Below, piece by piece: positions 43,960-52,037 of a stretch of 64,000 nucleotides of DNA. The translations under genes were made by a program, and so were the position numbers. Source of the stretch: Caproiciproducens galactitolivorans (GTDB taxonomy: Bacteria; Bacillota; Clostridia; Oscillospirales; Acutalibacteraceae); the NCBI RefSeq assembly GCF_004768785.1, contig NZ_SRMQ01000009.1:1-64000 (forward strand). Direction: 5' to 3'. The notes beneath the pieces were generated by a model that saw nothing but the letters and a program-made list of their open reading frames with translations, was not told the DNA's origin and did not search any database. The first letter of the stretch is position 1, and each line of letters opens with the position of its first letter.

Positions 43960-45432
43960 ATGAAATTTATCAGCCAGAAACGAATCCGCTCCGTAGTTGC
44001 GGGTGTTTTAGCTGCCGCAATGATGACGCTGCCGCTGTCCGGCTGTGGGCAAATACAAAATATTAATATCAATTCGGCGCTGGGTAGTGAGGTGTCTTCT
44101 CAAGCTGCTGCTTCGGTTGTAAATTCCAAAAGTTCCGTTGCTTCGAAAGCTCCGGAGGCTGTGCAGAAGGCGGCTGTTAAAGCGTCTTCCAAAGAGGTTT
44201 TCGGGAATTCTTCCATTAAAAAAATCAAAGAGGATTCTGCCGCGCAGAACAGTACGCACCTGAACGTTATCCGCACCGTGGCGCAGGCGCAGAGCGGCTA
44301 CACACACATTGACCAGCGGGAAGGCTATAACTATCTTCCCGACATTGCCAGTCGGAATGTTTATAAACAGATTTTCCAGAGCGTTTATAAAATCGCGGTG
44401 AAGGCCACCGCCGAGGGATACTACCCCACGCAGAAAATCTTTGTTTCCGGAACGCAGCTTTCCGAAGCCCAGCTTCGTATCATCCTGTTGGCGTTCCTGA
44501 ACGATAACCCGCAGATTTTCTGGCTCGCAAACGCGTATTCCTACTCTTACGGCAGCGGCGGCACCTATATCCAGCTATATTCGGTTGCGCCGCAGTCAAC
44601 GTGCAACACCATGATTCAGAAAATGAACCAGAAAATCAGCGAGATTATAAAGGGCATGCCCTCGGGGTTGAACGAGTTTGACCGCGAACTGTACCTCTTT
44701 AAGTATATTGCGGACCATTGCACATACAATAACGACGCGGTTACCAATAACAATATCTGGCAGGCGTTTTCCGCCTATGGCGTGCTGATTGACGGCAAGG
44801 CCGTATGCGAAGGATACTCCAGAGCCATGCAGCTTCTTTGCAGCTATGCCGGCCTGCAGTGCATGCTTTTGACCGGGCAGAGCAACAATGTAAACCATAT
44901 GTGGAATGTTATCAAAATCAACGGCAACTGGTATCATCTGGATATTACATGGAGCGACAGCAGCACCCTGGTTTACAATTACTTTAATATTAACGACGCG
45001 GTGGTTACCAAGACGCATACGATTTTCCCGAGCGCTTCTACCTTGACCGATGCCCAGATTGAGGGCAAGATTACCGGCAAGGCGGCGGAGTGCAACCTGA
45101 CGGTTCCGGTCTGTACCGCAACGGCGGATAACTACTTTAAGGTAAAGGGCATTAAGGTCGGCAATCTGGATAGTGCGGACGACAATGCTGCCATAGCCGC
45201 TTTCACTTCCGCCATTCAGAGCAAGAGCGCTTCGGTTTCCTTCTATGTGGATGACAGCGTCGATTATGACCAGACCCTTGCGAAGCTGGTAACTGTTTCG
45301 CCGTATAAAATCCAGAATTGGGTATTGGATGCAAATACGAACAGTACCGGCAGCAAGATCAATACCAATAATTTGAAATATCTGACTGACAAGGATAACC
45401 GCGGCTTGACGATTTTCCTGTCCTATCAATAA
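43960..45432 (+). CDS. Transglutaminase-like lipoprotein
   Basis: 490 residues from ATG 43960 (GGGAGG upstream). Lipobox LSGC, a Ser/Ala/Lys-rich linker, then a transglutaminase/peptidase core in which the catalytic Cys (KAVCEGYSRAMQLL), His (NHMWNV) and Asp (YHLDITW) are in the expected order. Such proteins may act as peptidases or cross-linkers on the cell surface; the substrate is unknown. The C-terminal 110 residues form a separate small domain. Confidence 0.85.
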   Translation: MKFISQKRIRSVVAGVLAAAMMTLPLSGCGQIQNININSALGSEVSSQAAASVVNSKSSVASKAPEAVQKAAVKASSKEVFGNSSIKKIKEDSAAQNSTHLNVIRTVAQAQSGYTHIDQREGYNYLPDIASRNVYKQIFQSVYKIAVKATAEGYYPTQKIFVSGTQLSEAQLRIILLAFLNDNPQIFWLANAYSYSYGSGGTYIQLYSVAPQSTCNTMIQKMNQKISEIIKGMPSGLNEFDRELYLFKYIADHCTYNNDAVTNNNIWQAFSAYGVLIDGKAVCEGYSRAMQLLCSYAGLQCMLLTGQSNNVNHMWNVIKINGNWYHLDITWSDSSTLVYNYFNINDAVVTKTHTIFPSASTLTDAQIEGKITGKAAECNLTVPVCTATADNYFKVKGIKVGNLDSADDNAAIAAFTSAIQSKSASVSFYVDDSVDYDQTLAKLVTVSPYKIQNWVLDANTNSTGSKINTNNLKYLTDKDNRGLTIFLSYQ

Positions 45433-45446
45433 TCCCTTAAAAATAC

Positions 45447-45497
45447 CCCCGAAACGTTGGCTGTTCAAACACAGCGATGCCAGCGTTTTGGGGATTC
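45447..45497 (+). terminator. Terminator after the transglutaminase-like gene
   Basis: 14-bp stem with two G-T pairs (45447-45460 with 45480-45493), then a T-rich stretch. The remaining interval to 45624 has no gene. Confidence 0.65.
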
Positions 45498-45624
45498 TGT
45501 TTTTAGGAACGGATCATGCCCACATTCTGATTCCAGGGGAGCTGCCCGCATATCCATATTCTGTACGGTATTGGAATGGCACGGTTCGGAGCGTTTGCGG
45601 ATCCTTTGCAAACCATTTTTTGAT

Positions 45625-45653
45625 TTTACAGGGGAAAATTGTTTTGCTATAAT
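45625..45653 (+). promoter_or_regulatory. Promoter of the DUF503-thpR-ywbE-ogt operon
   Basis: TTTACA (45625-45630), 17 bp, TATAAT (45648-45653), 35 bp before the DUF503 start. Confidence 0.75.
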
Positions 45654-45687
45654 ATTGGCAACAAAGACAGAACAGGGGGCGGCGGGC

Positions 45688-45969
45688 ATGATTATCGGTG
45701 CGGCGGAAATAACGCTGTACGCGCCATGGGTTCGTTCCCTCAAAGAGAAGCGCATGGTGGTAAAAAGTATTCTTAATAAAGTGCGGAACCGTTTTCCGGT
45801 ATCCGCCGCGGAAACGGGTTTGCAGGACGTGCATCAGACGGCTGTCATCGGGGTTGCCTGTGTTGCCGGTACGGTTTCCCAGGCGGACAGTATTCTTGAC
45901 CATGTGATCGGTTTTATTGAGGAGAACACCGATGCGCAAATTACGAATATTGCAAGGGGAATCAGGTGA
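45688..45969 (+). CDS. DUF503 (YlxP-like) protein
   Basis: 93 residues from ATG 45688. The pattern SLKEKRMVVKSILNKVRNRF followed by AAETG and HQTAVIGVACV is the DUF503 signature, a small protein often linked to ribosome maturation genes. The frame is open upstream to 45457 but those codons precede the promoter. It overlaps the next gene by 4 bases. Confidence 0.85.
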   Translation: MIIGAAEITLYAPWVRSLKEKRMVVKSILNKVRNRFPVSAAETGLQDVHQTAVIGVACVAGTVSQADSILDHVIGFIEENTDAQITNIARGIR

Positions 45970-46520
45970 ACGGCATGCGCCTTTTTATCGCTGTAAATTT
46001 TAGTGAACCGGTGAAAGACCGTCTTACCGGGTGGATACAGAAGCTGAAGGAATACGGCGCCGGCGGGAACTTTTCCCGCCGGGAGAATCTGCATCTTACG
46101 CTTGCCTTTATCGGGGAAACGGACAATGTGGAGAAAGTAAGGCAGGCAATGGACAAGGTTTCCGCAGAGCCCTTTGTGCTGACGGTCGGTGGGCTTGGGT
46201 GCTTCCGTCGGAATGGCGGCGATATCTGTTGGGCCGGCGTGGAAAAGAACGACACTTTGCTTTCTGTGCACAGCCAGCTTTGCTCCGCTCTGCGGTTTGC
46301 GGGATATTCCATTGAAAACCGGGAGTTCAAACCGCACCTCACTCTTGGACGGGAAGTGGTTTTCCCTTCCGGCTTTTCCATCCGCGATTTTGAGGGACGG
46401 ATTTCTCCCTTGACGGAGCAGGTGCGGAAAATCAGCCTGATGAAATCGGAACGTATCGGTGGAAAGCTGATCTATACGGAAATTTATGAAAAGCGGCTGG
46501 AACCACGGGAAAACAGGTGA
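45966..46520 (+). CDS. thpR: RNA 2',3'-cyclic phosphodiesterase ThpR
   Basis: 184 residues of the 2H phosphoesterase family. The two catalytic HxTx motifs are HLTLAFIGE and HLTLGR. It opens 2',3'-cyclic phosphate ends of RNA. GTG 45966 overlaps the previous stop codon and has AAGGGG at good distance. ATG 45975 (MRLFIAVNF) is the alternative. Confidence 0.9.
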   Translation: MNGMRLFIAVNFSEPVKDRLTGWIQKLKEYGAGGNFSRRENLHLTLAFIGETDNVEKVRQAMDKVSAEPFVLTVGGLGCFRRNGGDICWAGVEKNDTLLSVHSQLCSALRFAGYSIENREFKPHLTLGREVVFPSGFSIRDFEGRISPLTEQVRKISLMKSERIGGKLIYTEIYEKRLEPRENR

Positions 46521-46734
46521 CTTATGGACGGAAAATGGAGAGCGAAATCTTGCGCTGGTGGATATTGTGCTGAAAAAAGATCAGCCGACGGGCAGGCTGA
46601 CGCGCGGGCATGTAAAGCGGATTCTTACCCGCTGCCCCAGCCATCCGCATGGGATAAAGGTTATGCTGGCGGAGGGCGGTCAGGTTAGCCGTGTTCAGCA
46701 GGTTTTACCGGAGGAAGGAAAGGGCAAGGAATGA
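46486..46734 (+). CDS. YwbE-like protein, N terminus possibly frameshifted
   Basis: The conserved YwbE/DUF2196 core VDIVLKKDQPTGRLTRG ... HPHGIKVMLAEGGQV is intact from codon ~26. In this frame the only start is ATG 46486, inside thpR and without a ribosome site. A better start, ATG 46524 after AGGTGA, is in another frame and gives MDGKWRAK, which resembles the normal family N terminus. A small indel between about 46540 and 46558 would join them. It may therefore be a recent frameshift. Function of the family is unknown. Confidence 0.6.
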   Translation: MKSGWNHGKTGDLWTENGERNLALVDIVLKKDQPTGRLTRGHVKRILTRCPSHPHGIKVMLAEGGQVSRVQQVLPEEGKGKE

Positions 46735-47195
46735 AAAAGTGGTTTTTCTATGATATGGATATTGGGAACATCGGGATTGGCTGTAAGGATACCGGTATCA
46801 CCGATGCCCTTTTGCCCGGGGGACTGCCGGACGATACGGGAACTGTTGCGGAAACGCAATTGCACAGGGAAGCGTTCCGCCAGCTTAAGGAGTATTTCGC
46901 GGGAACACGCAGGGAATTTTCCCTGCCACTTTCTCCCGAAGGGACAGAATTTCAAAAAAGAGTTTGGAAATGCCTTTTGTCCATTCCGTACGGCGAAACG
47001 CGCAGTTATAAGCAAATTGCGGAAATGGCAGGGTGCCCCCGCGGATACAGGGCGGTGGGTATGGCGAACAACCGGAACCCGATTCCGATATTTATACCCT
47101 GCCACCGTGTAATCGGAGCGAACGGTTCGCTTGTGGGTTACGGCGGTGGGCTGGATATAAAAAAGAAGCTGCTTCGCCTGGAACAAGGTCGATAA
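46731..47195 (+). CDS. ogt: Methylated-DNA-protein-cysteine methyltransferase
   Basis: 154 residues. The active-site motif PCHRVIG with the acceptor Cys and the DNA-binding helix region GETRSYKQIAEMAGCPRGYRAVG are clear. It repairs O6-alkylguanine by suicide transfer. ATG 46731 overlaps the preceding stop codon (ATGA). Confidence 0.93.
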   Translation: MKKWFFYDMDIGNIGIGCKDTGITDALLPGGLPDDTGTVAETQLHREAFRQLKEYFAGTRREFSLPLSPEGTEFQKRVWKCLLSIPYGETRSYKQIAEMAGCPRGYRAVGMANNRNPIPIFIPCHRVIGANGSLVGYGGGLDIKKKLLRLEQGR

Positions 47196-47268
47196 AATTA
47201 CTCCTTGCGCCACAATCGATTTTAAAATTGGTTGCATTTTCTTTTTACAATAAAGCTGATAAAAAGAA

Positions 47269-47298
47269 TTGTCCATTGGCATAATAGTATTGTATAAT
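47269..47298 (+). promoter_or_regulatory. Putative promoter of the HD protein gene
   Basis: TTGTCC (47269-47274), 18-bp spacer, TATAAT (47293-47298), 90 bp before the start codon. Confidence 0.5.
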
Positions 47299-47388
47299 AA
47301 AGGAAAATTATATTTTGCCGCTTAAAACGGTATTGGTGTAATTGCGCAGGACGAAATAAAAAAGCGGGATAAATTTTAGGCGGATGGG

Positions 47389-48009
47389 ATGGATAGGATG
47401 GAATCAAAGCAGGGACAGTTTGAAGCAATGGAGCGGCACCTGATGGAAGACAGCTGCCCTTCCGAATATTTTAAAGGTTTGGACAAAGCAGGCGCGCTTC
47501 GGGAGCATCCGTTTTCCATGCTCCTTCATTTAAAGGACGCACAGCAGTCGCCGGAGCACCATCCGGAGGGAAATGTATGGAATCATACCATGCTTGTCAT
47601 CGACGAAGCCGCAAAGGCGAAAGAAAAAAGCAGCGACCCGCGGGTGTTCATGTGGGCGGCGCTGCTGCACGATTTGGGGAAGCCGGGCACAACCAGAGTC
47701 CGCAAGGGCAGGATTACGTCGTATGACCACGATAAGCTCGGCGCAAAACTGGCATATGAATTTCTTTCCCCGTTTGTCCACGACACGACATTTGTTGAGA
47801 AAGTATGCGCGCTGGTGCGTTGGCACATGCAGATTCTGTTCGTGGTCAAAGACCTTCCGTTCGCGGACATTCCGGCAATGAAAAGCCAGACTTCGATTGA
47901 CGACGTTGCCCTTCTGGGTCTGTGTGACCGGCTGGGGCGTTTAAATCCCGACCGGGAAAAAGAGGAGAGGAACGTCCGGGATTTTTTAGAGAAATGCCGG
48001 ACCAAATAG
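47389..48009 (+). CDS. HD-domain phosphohydrolase, tRNA-nucleotidyltransferase-like
   Basis: 206 residues. The HD motif lies in LLHDLGKPGT, with an upstream metal His in VWNHTMLVID and a downstream His in VRWHMQ. The organisation resembles the HD domain of CCA-adding enzymes without the nucleotidyltransferase part. A nucleotide phosphohydrolase role is likely. ATG 47398 is an alternative start. Confidence 0.75.
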   Translation: MDRMESKQGQFEAMERHLMEDSCPSEYFKGLDKAGALREHPFSMLLHLKDAQQSPEHHPEGNVWNHTMLVIDEAAKAKEKSSDPRVFMWAALLHDLGKPGTTRVRKGRITSYDHDKLGAKLAYEFLSPFVHDTTFVEKVCALVRWHMQILFVVKDLPFADIPAMKSQTSIDDVALLGLCDRLGRLNPDREKEERNVRDFLEKCRTK

Positions 48010-48024
48010 ATTTGGAGGGGCGCT

Positions 48025-48570
48025 ATGCAAAAAATAGCTGTCGTTTATAAATCCAAAACAGGATATACCGAAAGGTATGCGCGCTGGCTGGCCGAGGATA
48101 CGGGCGCGGACCTTTTGCAGGCGAATTATGTAAAGGTAGAAGATTTGCTTCGTTATGACACGATCGTGTACGGCGGCGGACTTTATGCCGGTGGGATTAA
48201 CGGAGTAAAACGGATTACCAGACATATGAAAGAACTGGGGAACAGGAAGATAATCGTTTTCGGCGTCGGAGTATCCCCCTGCCGCCCCGAGATTTGCGAC
48301 AAGGTAGAAAAATACAATTTTCCTGCTGAAATACGGGGAAAAATCCGCTTCTTTCTGCTGCGCGGCGGTTTCAATTACAGTAAGTGCAATTTGGTCGATA
48401 AAATGCTGATGAATATGTTGAAGGTAAAGCTCAAAAAAGCGCCCGACACGGATAAGGACGCGAAGGGCATGCTCGCCTGCTACGACCATCCGGCGGACTT
48501 TACAAACCGCGAAGCCCTAAAACCAATCCTTGCATGCATCCGGAATGAGAAAACGGGTGAGGAAGCCTGA
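48025..48570 (+). CDS. Flavodoxin-domain protein
   Basis: 181 residues. The FMN phosphate loop is YKSKTGYTERYA and the isoalloxazine loops are GGGLYAGGINGV and FGVGVSPCRP. This resembles HemG-type/flavodoxin_5 proteins. It is likely a soluble electron carrier or small quinone/protoporphyrinogen-type oxidoreductase. It follows the HD gene by 15 bp with RBS GGAGGGG. Confidence 0.8.
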   Translation: MQKIAVVYKSKTGYTERYARWLAEDTGADLLQANYVKVEDLLRYDTIVYGGGLYAGGINGVKRITRHMKELGNRKIIVFGVGVSPCRPEICDKVEKYNFPAEIRGKIRFFLLRGGFNYSKCNLVDKMLMNMLKVKLKKAPDTDKDAKGMLACYDHPADFTNREALKPILACIRNEKTGEEA

Positions 48571-48612
48571 TAATTGCGCCGTTTCGTCAAATACTATTGC
48601 TGAGGTGATAGT

Positions 48613-48852
48613 ATGTCGAAGGCAAGCGTGTATTTTCGGCTGGATAATTTGTCCGGTAAAAAAGACGTAAAGAAAATAAAACAGGAGCTGGATTCCCTTC
48701 CCGGGGTCCTTTCCGTCAGCGTCAATGATCGGAATGATACGGTAGCTGTGGATTATGACAATTCCGGTGTGGAATATAACCGGCTTGAAGGCAAAATACA
48801 GGAAATGGGATTCCGGATTCTTTCCGAAGCAAATCAGACGCATAAGATGTAG
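48613..48852 (+). CDS. HMA-like small protein lacking the CxxC metal site
   Basis: 79 residues. The pattern KKIKQELDSLPGVLSVSVN...VAVDYDN is a ferredoxin-like heavy-metal-associated fold. The loop that should hold CxxC reads LDNLSGKKD, so copper binding in the usual way is excluded. Proteins like this may be structural or regulatory. Confidence 0.65.
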   Translation: MSKASVYFRLDNLSGKKDVKKIKQELDSLPGVLSVSVNDRNDTVAVDYDNSGVEYNRLEGKIQEMGFRILSEANQTHKM

Positions 48853-48860
48853 GAGGGGCT

Positions 48861-49004
48861 ATGGACAATAAGAGAGAGGATAACCAAAAAACGGTACGGT
48901 CCGATGATCAGGATAATATGCCCAATCGCGCCGGGAAAGCGGAAAATCAGAATCAGGGGCATAATGTGAAAAAGGTTGCTTTAGGCCCGAACACCAAACG
49001 GTGA
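48861..49004 (+). CDS. 47-residue hydrophilic protein
   Basis: ATG 48861 follows a strong AGGAGGGG ribosome site eight bases after the HMA-like gene and opens a 47-codon frame ending at TGA 49002. The product is charged, rich in Asn/Gln/Lys/Asp, and ends KKVALGPNTKR. It resembles small clostridial proteins ending in LGPNT (CPC_1213-like), a weak by-eye match. Function unknown. Confidence 0.6.
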   Translation: MDNKREDNQKTVRSDDQDNMPNRAGKAENQNQGHNVKKVALGPNTKR

Positions 49005-49145
49005 AAGCAGGCTGCTCTGGGTGAATTTTGAACATTTTTCATCGGCCTTGTGGAATAATTTCCTGCGGTGGGGCAAACTATAGGATTAGGAAATCTTTTC
49101 CTTAAAAAGATAATTGGTCAGTTCTGACCGGAAAGAGGGATGTTT

Positions 49146-49334
49146 ATGATAGCAACACTTGACAGAAGCGGATGCATTTCCTGCGGGCTTTGCCCGGAGA
49201 CCTGCCCCGAAGTTTTTCGTATGGGCGACGACGGCGTAGCCGAAGTCTGGAACGAGAATGTTCCCCCCGAAGCGGAAGACAAAGCCATTCAGGCGCAGGA
49301 AGGCTGCCCTGTATCGGTTATCACAGTAGAATAA
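49146..49334 (+). CDS. [4Fe-4S] ferredoxin
   Basis: 62 residues from ATG 49146 (AAAGAGG upstream; ATG 49140 is too close). Cysteines in CISCGLCPETC and the late CP (Cys54) are arranged for a single [4Fe-4S] cluster, as in Clostridium/Thermotoga-type monocluster ferredoxins. It lies convergent with the hydrogenase maturation genes and is a candidate electron partner for hydrogen metabolism. Confidence 0.88.
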   Translation: MIATLDRSGCISCGLCPETCPEVFRMGDDGVAEVWNENVPPEAEDKAIQAQEGCPVSVITVE

Positions 49335-49342
49335 CGCAGGGA

Positions 49343-49380
49343 AAAAGAAGGGGAAGCCCAAACGGGCTTCCCCTTCTTTT
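49343..49380. terminator. Bidirectional terminator between ferredoxin and hydF
   Basis: A 17-bp perfect stem (49343-49359 with 49364-49380, loop AAAC) with A- and T-rich ends. It overlaps the last bases of hydF. Confidence 0.9.
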
Positions 49381-50572
49381 AATGTAAGTCAATCTTGTCA
49401 AGAATGCCGGAAAGATAGGCGATTGCAACGCCGTAGTTTGTCATGGGTACACCCTGCGCGCGGGCGCGTTCAATGCGGGACAGCACATATTTCCGGTTAA
49501 ACATACAGGCGCCGCACTGGATAACTAGGTCATAATACGTTAAATCCTCCGGAAAATCCGTACCGCTCACAACGTTCACCGTCAGTTTTTCTCCGAACCT
49601 TTTCCGCAGCATGCGGGGGATTTTTTCGCGGCCGATATCCTCCGCAAGCGGGGCGTGGGTGCAGGCTTCGGCAATCAGTACCCTGGAGTCCTGCGAAAGG
49701 AAATCGATGGCATGGGCGCTTTCCACATAGTAATCCAGGTCGCCCTTGTAATTTGCGAATAGAATGGAAAAAGAGGTCAGCTTGCTTTCCTTCGGCTTTT
49801 TCTCATAAACAGTCTTGAAAACCTGTGAATCGGTGATGATCAGATTCGGCGGTTCTTTCAGGCAGGCGAGGGACTCGTCCAGCTTGTCAGTCGTCGCGCT
49901 TAGCACGATACATTTTTTGTCCAGAAGGTCGCGGATGGTTTGTACTTGCGGAAGAATCAGCCGCCCTTTTGGGGCCTGAATGTCCTGCGGCATGACGAGC
50001 AGGACAATGTCGCCGTTTTCCGCAAGGCCGCCGGTAATGCTTTTTACGTCGTAATCCTCAGGAAGAAGGCGAATTAGCTCCTCGCGAATTTTCTCCATTC
50101 CGGTTCTTTCTTTCGCGCTGACAAGAACCGGTTTTAACCCGCAGGCTTTTTCAATTTCCTGAATGAGCTGTCCCGAATCGGGAAGGAGGTCCGATTTGTT
50201 CAGTACCGAGATGACGGGAATCTTCCGCTTGCGCAGGGTATGCACCCATGCGGTTTCCTGCGAAAAGTCCCGACCGCTGAAAACAACAAGGGCGATATCT
50301 GTTCGGTCAATCACCTTTTTGGTTTTATCCACGCGCATTTGCCCCAGCTCGCCCACGTCGTCGAAGCCGGCGGTGTCGATAAAGACGCAGGGCCCGATTC
50401 CGTGGATTTCCATGGACTTAAAGACCGGGTCGGCCGTGGTTCCGGCCACATCCGAAACCAGCGCGGTTTCCTGCCGGGTAAGCGCGTTCACCAGCGAGGA
50501 TTTCCCGCTGTTGCGCTTTCCGAAGATGCCAATGTGCAGGCGGTTTGCCCTTGGGGTATCCGTTAAACTCAT
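49379..50572 (-). CDS. hydF: [FeFe]-hydrogenase maturation GTPase HydF
   Basis: 397 residues. N-terminal GTPase with P-loop GKRNSGKSS and switch DTAGFDD, then the dimerisation domain, then the cluster-binding region with ACTHAP and QCGACMFN supplying the conserved His/Cys ligands. HydF is the scaffold on which the 2Fe subcluster is completed before transfer to HydA. Last gene of the operon. Confidence 0.95.
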   Translation of the reverse strand: MSLTDTPRANRLHIGIFGKRNSGKSSLVNALTRQETALVSDVAGTTADPVFKSMEIHGIGPCVFIDTAGFDDVGELGQMRVDKTKKVIDRTDIALVVFSGRDFSQETAWVHTLRKRKIPVISVLNKSDLLPDSGQLIQEIEKACGLKPVLVSAKERTGMEKIREELIRLLPEDYDVKSITGGLAENGDIVLLVMPQDIQAPKGRLILPQVQTIRDLLDKKCIVLSATTDKLDESLACLKEPPNLIITDSQVFKTVYEKKPKESKLTSFSILFANYKGDLDYYVESAHAIDFLSQDSRVLIAEACTHAPLAEDIGREKIPRMLRKRFGEKLTVNVVSGTDFPEDLTYYDLVIQCGACMFNRKYVLSRIERARAQGVPMTNYGVAIAYLSGILDKIDLH

Positions 50573-50605
50573 CTTTCTTCCCTCTTTTCCTTTTTCTTTC
50601 GCTGC

Positions 50606-52024
50606 TTAGAAACGGAAATCGCGTTTCCCATGGTGCAGTTCCGTTAAATATTCCATGGCGGTTGCGCGGACTTTTTCGTTCGGAATATTCTGGACTTCTT
50701 TCGCAATCAGCGCTTCGCCCTTTTGCCTTGTGTCCGGCAACGCATAATCCTCCAGATATTCTTTCAGCGTCATCAGCGCGTTCGGATGGCAGCAGTTCGC
50801 AATCTGGCCGGATTTTACAAGCTGCATAAAGCGGTCACCCGTCCGTCCGGAACGGTAGCAAGCCGTGCAGAAGCTCGGTATGTAGCCGAGTCCCAGCAGC
50901 CAGTTGACGACTTGGTCCAGCGTACGGGTGTCGTTCACGTCGAACTGTGAGGTGTTTTCCTCTTCCGGCTCAGGCTCGCAGTAACCGCCGACGCTGGTGC
51001 GGGAACCGCCGCTGATTTGGGAGACGCCCAGATCAAGGACGCGCTCACGGGTTTTCTGCGATTCGCGGGTGGAAATGATCATGCCGGTGTACGGAACCGC
51101 AATCCGCAGGACGGCTACAATTTTTTCGAAGATTTCGTCCGAAATGGCGTTAGTAAAGTTGGCGGGGTCAATGTCGTCGGCGGGCCGGATGCGCGGTACG
51201 CTGATCGTGTGAGGGCCAACGCCCATGGCGGCTTCCAGGTGCTCCGCGTGCATCAGCAGCCCGACGAAGTCATAGCGGTACATATTTAGCCCGAACAGTA
51301 CACCGATGCCTACGTCGTCGATGCCGCCTTCCATTGCGCGGTCCATTGCCTCGGTATGGTAGGCGTAATTGCTCTTTGGTCCGGTTGGGTGAAGCTCCTC
51401 GTAGCTTTTTTTATTGTAGGTTTCCTGAAACAGGATGTAGGTGCCGATTCCGGCTTCCTTCAGCTTGCGGTAATTTTCTACTGTTGTGGCGGCGATATTT
51501 ACGTTTACGCGGCGGATGGCTCCGTTTTTATGTTTGATGTTGTAAATCGTGTGGATGCTTTCCAGAACGTATTCGATCGGGCAGTTGACGGGGTCTTCAC
51601 CGGTTTCCAGCGCCAGCCGCTTGTGTCCCATATCCTGCAGCGCGATGACCTCGCGGGCGATTTCCTCCTGTGTCAGTTTTTTGCGGGTAATGGTCTTATT
51701 TTTATGATGGTAGGGGCAGTATACGCAGCCGTTGACGCAGTAGTTTGACAGGTACAACGGCGCGAACAGAACGATCCGGTTTCCGTAAAAACGCAACTTG
51801 ATTTCTTTTGCAAGCTGAAACATTTTTTCGTTTTCATCCGGCAGGTCGCATTCAAGAAGCACAGCGGCTTCCCGGTGGGTCAGGCCCTTGCAGTCCTTCG
51901 CGCGTTCGAGCAGGCTGTCGATCAGCGCTCGGTTGCTCTTGTTTTTTCGCGCGTATTCGAGGGTGTCCAGTATTTCCTCGTCGTTGATGAATTCGGTTGC
52001 GATTCTTGATTTGCAGTCGTACAT
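50606..52024 (-). CDS. hydG: Radical SAM tyrosine lyase HydG
   Basis: 472 residues. The SAM cluster motif is CVNGCVYC and a C-terminal CTACYRSGRTGDRF...CC binds the second cluster. HydG cleaves tyrosine to give the CO and CN ligands of the H-cluster. It follows hydE by 13 bp and precedes hydF by 33 bp. Confidence 0.96.
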   Translation of the reverse strand: MYDCKSRIATEFINDEEILDTLEYARKNKSNRALIDSLLERAKDCKGLTHREAAVLLECDLPDENEKMFQLAKEIKLRFYGNRIVLFAPLYLSNYCVNGCVYCPYHHKNKTITRKKLTQEEIAREVIALQDMGHKRLALETGEDPVNCPIEYVLESIHTIYNIKHKNGAIRRVNVNIAATTVENYRKLKEAGIGTYILFQETYNKKSYEELHPTGPKSNYAYHTEAMDRAMEGGIDDVGIGVLFGLNMYRYDFVGLLMHAEHLEAAMGVGPHTISVPRIRPADDIDPANFTNAISDEIFEKIVAVLRIAVPYTGMIISTRESQKTRERVLDLGVSQISGGSRTSVGGYCEPEPEEENTSQFDVNDTRTLDQVVNWLLGLGYIPSFCTACYRSGRTGDRFMQLVKSGQIANCCHPNALMTLKEYLEDYALPDTRQKGEALIAKEVQNIPNEKVRATAMEYLTELHHGKRDFRF

Positions 52025-52037
52025 CGTGAAAACTCCT

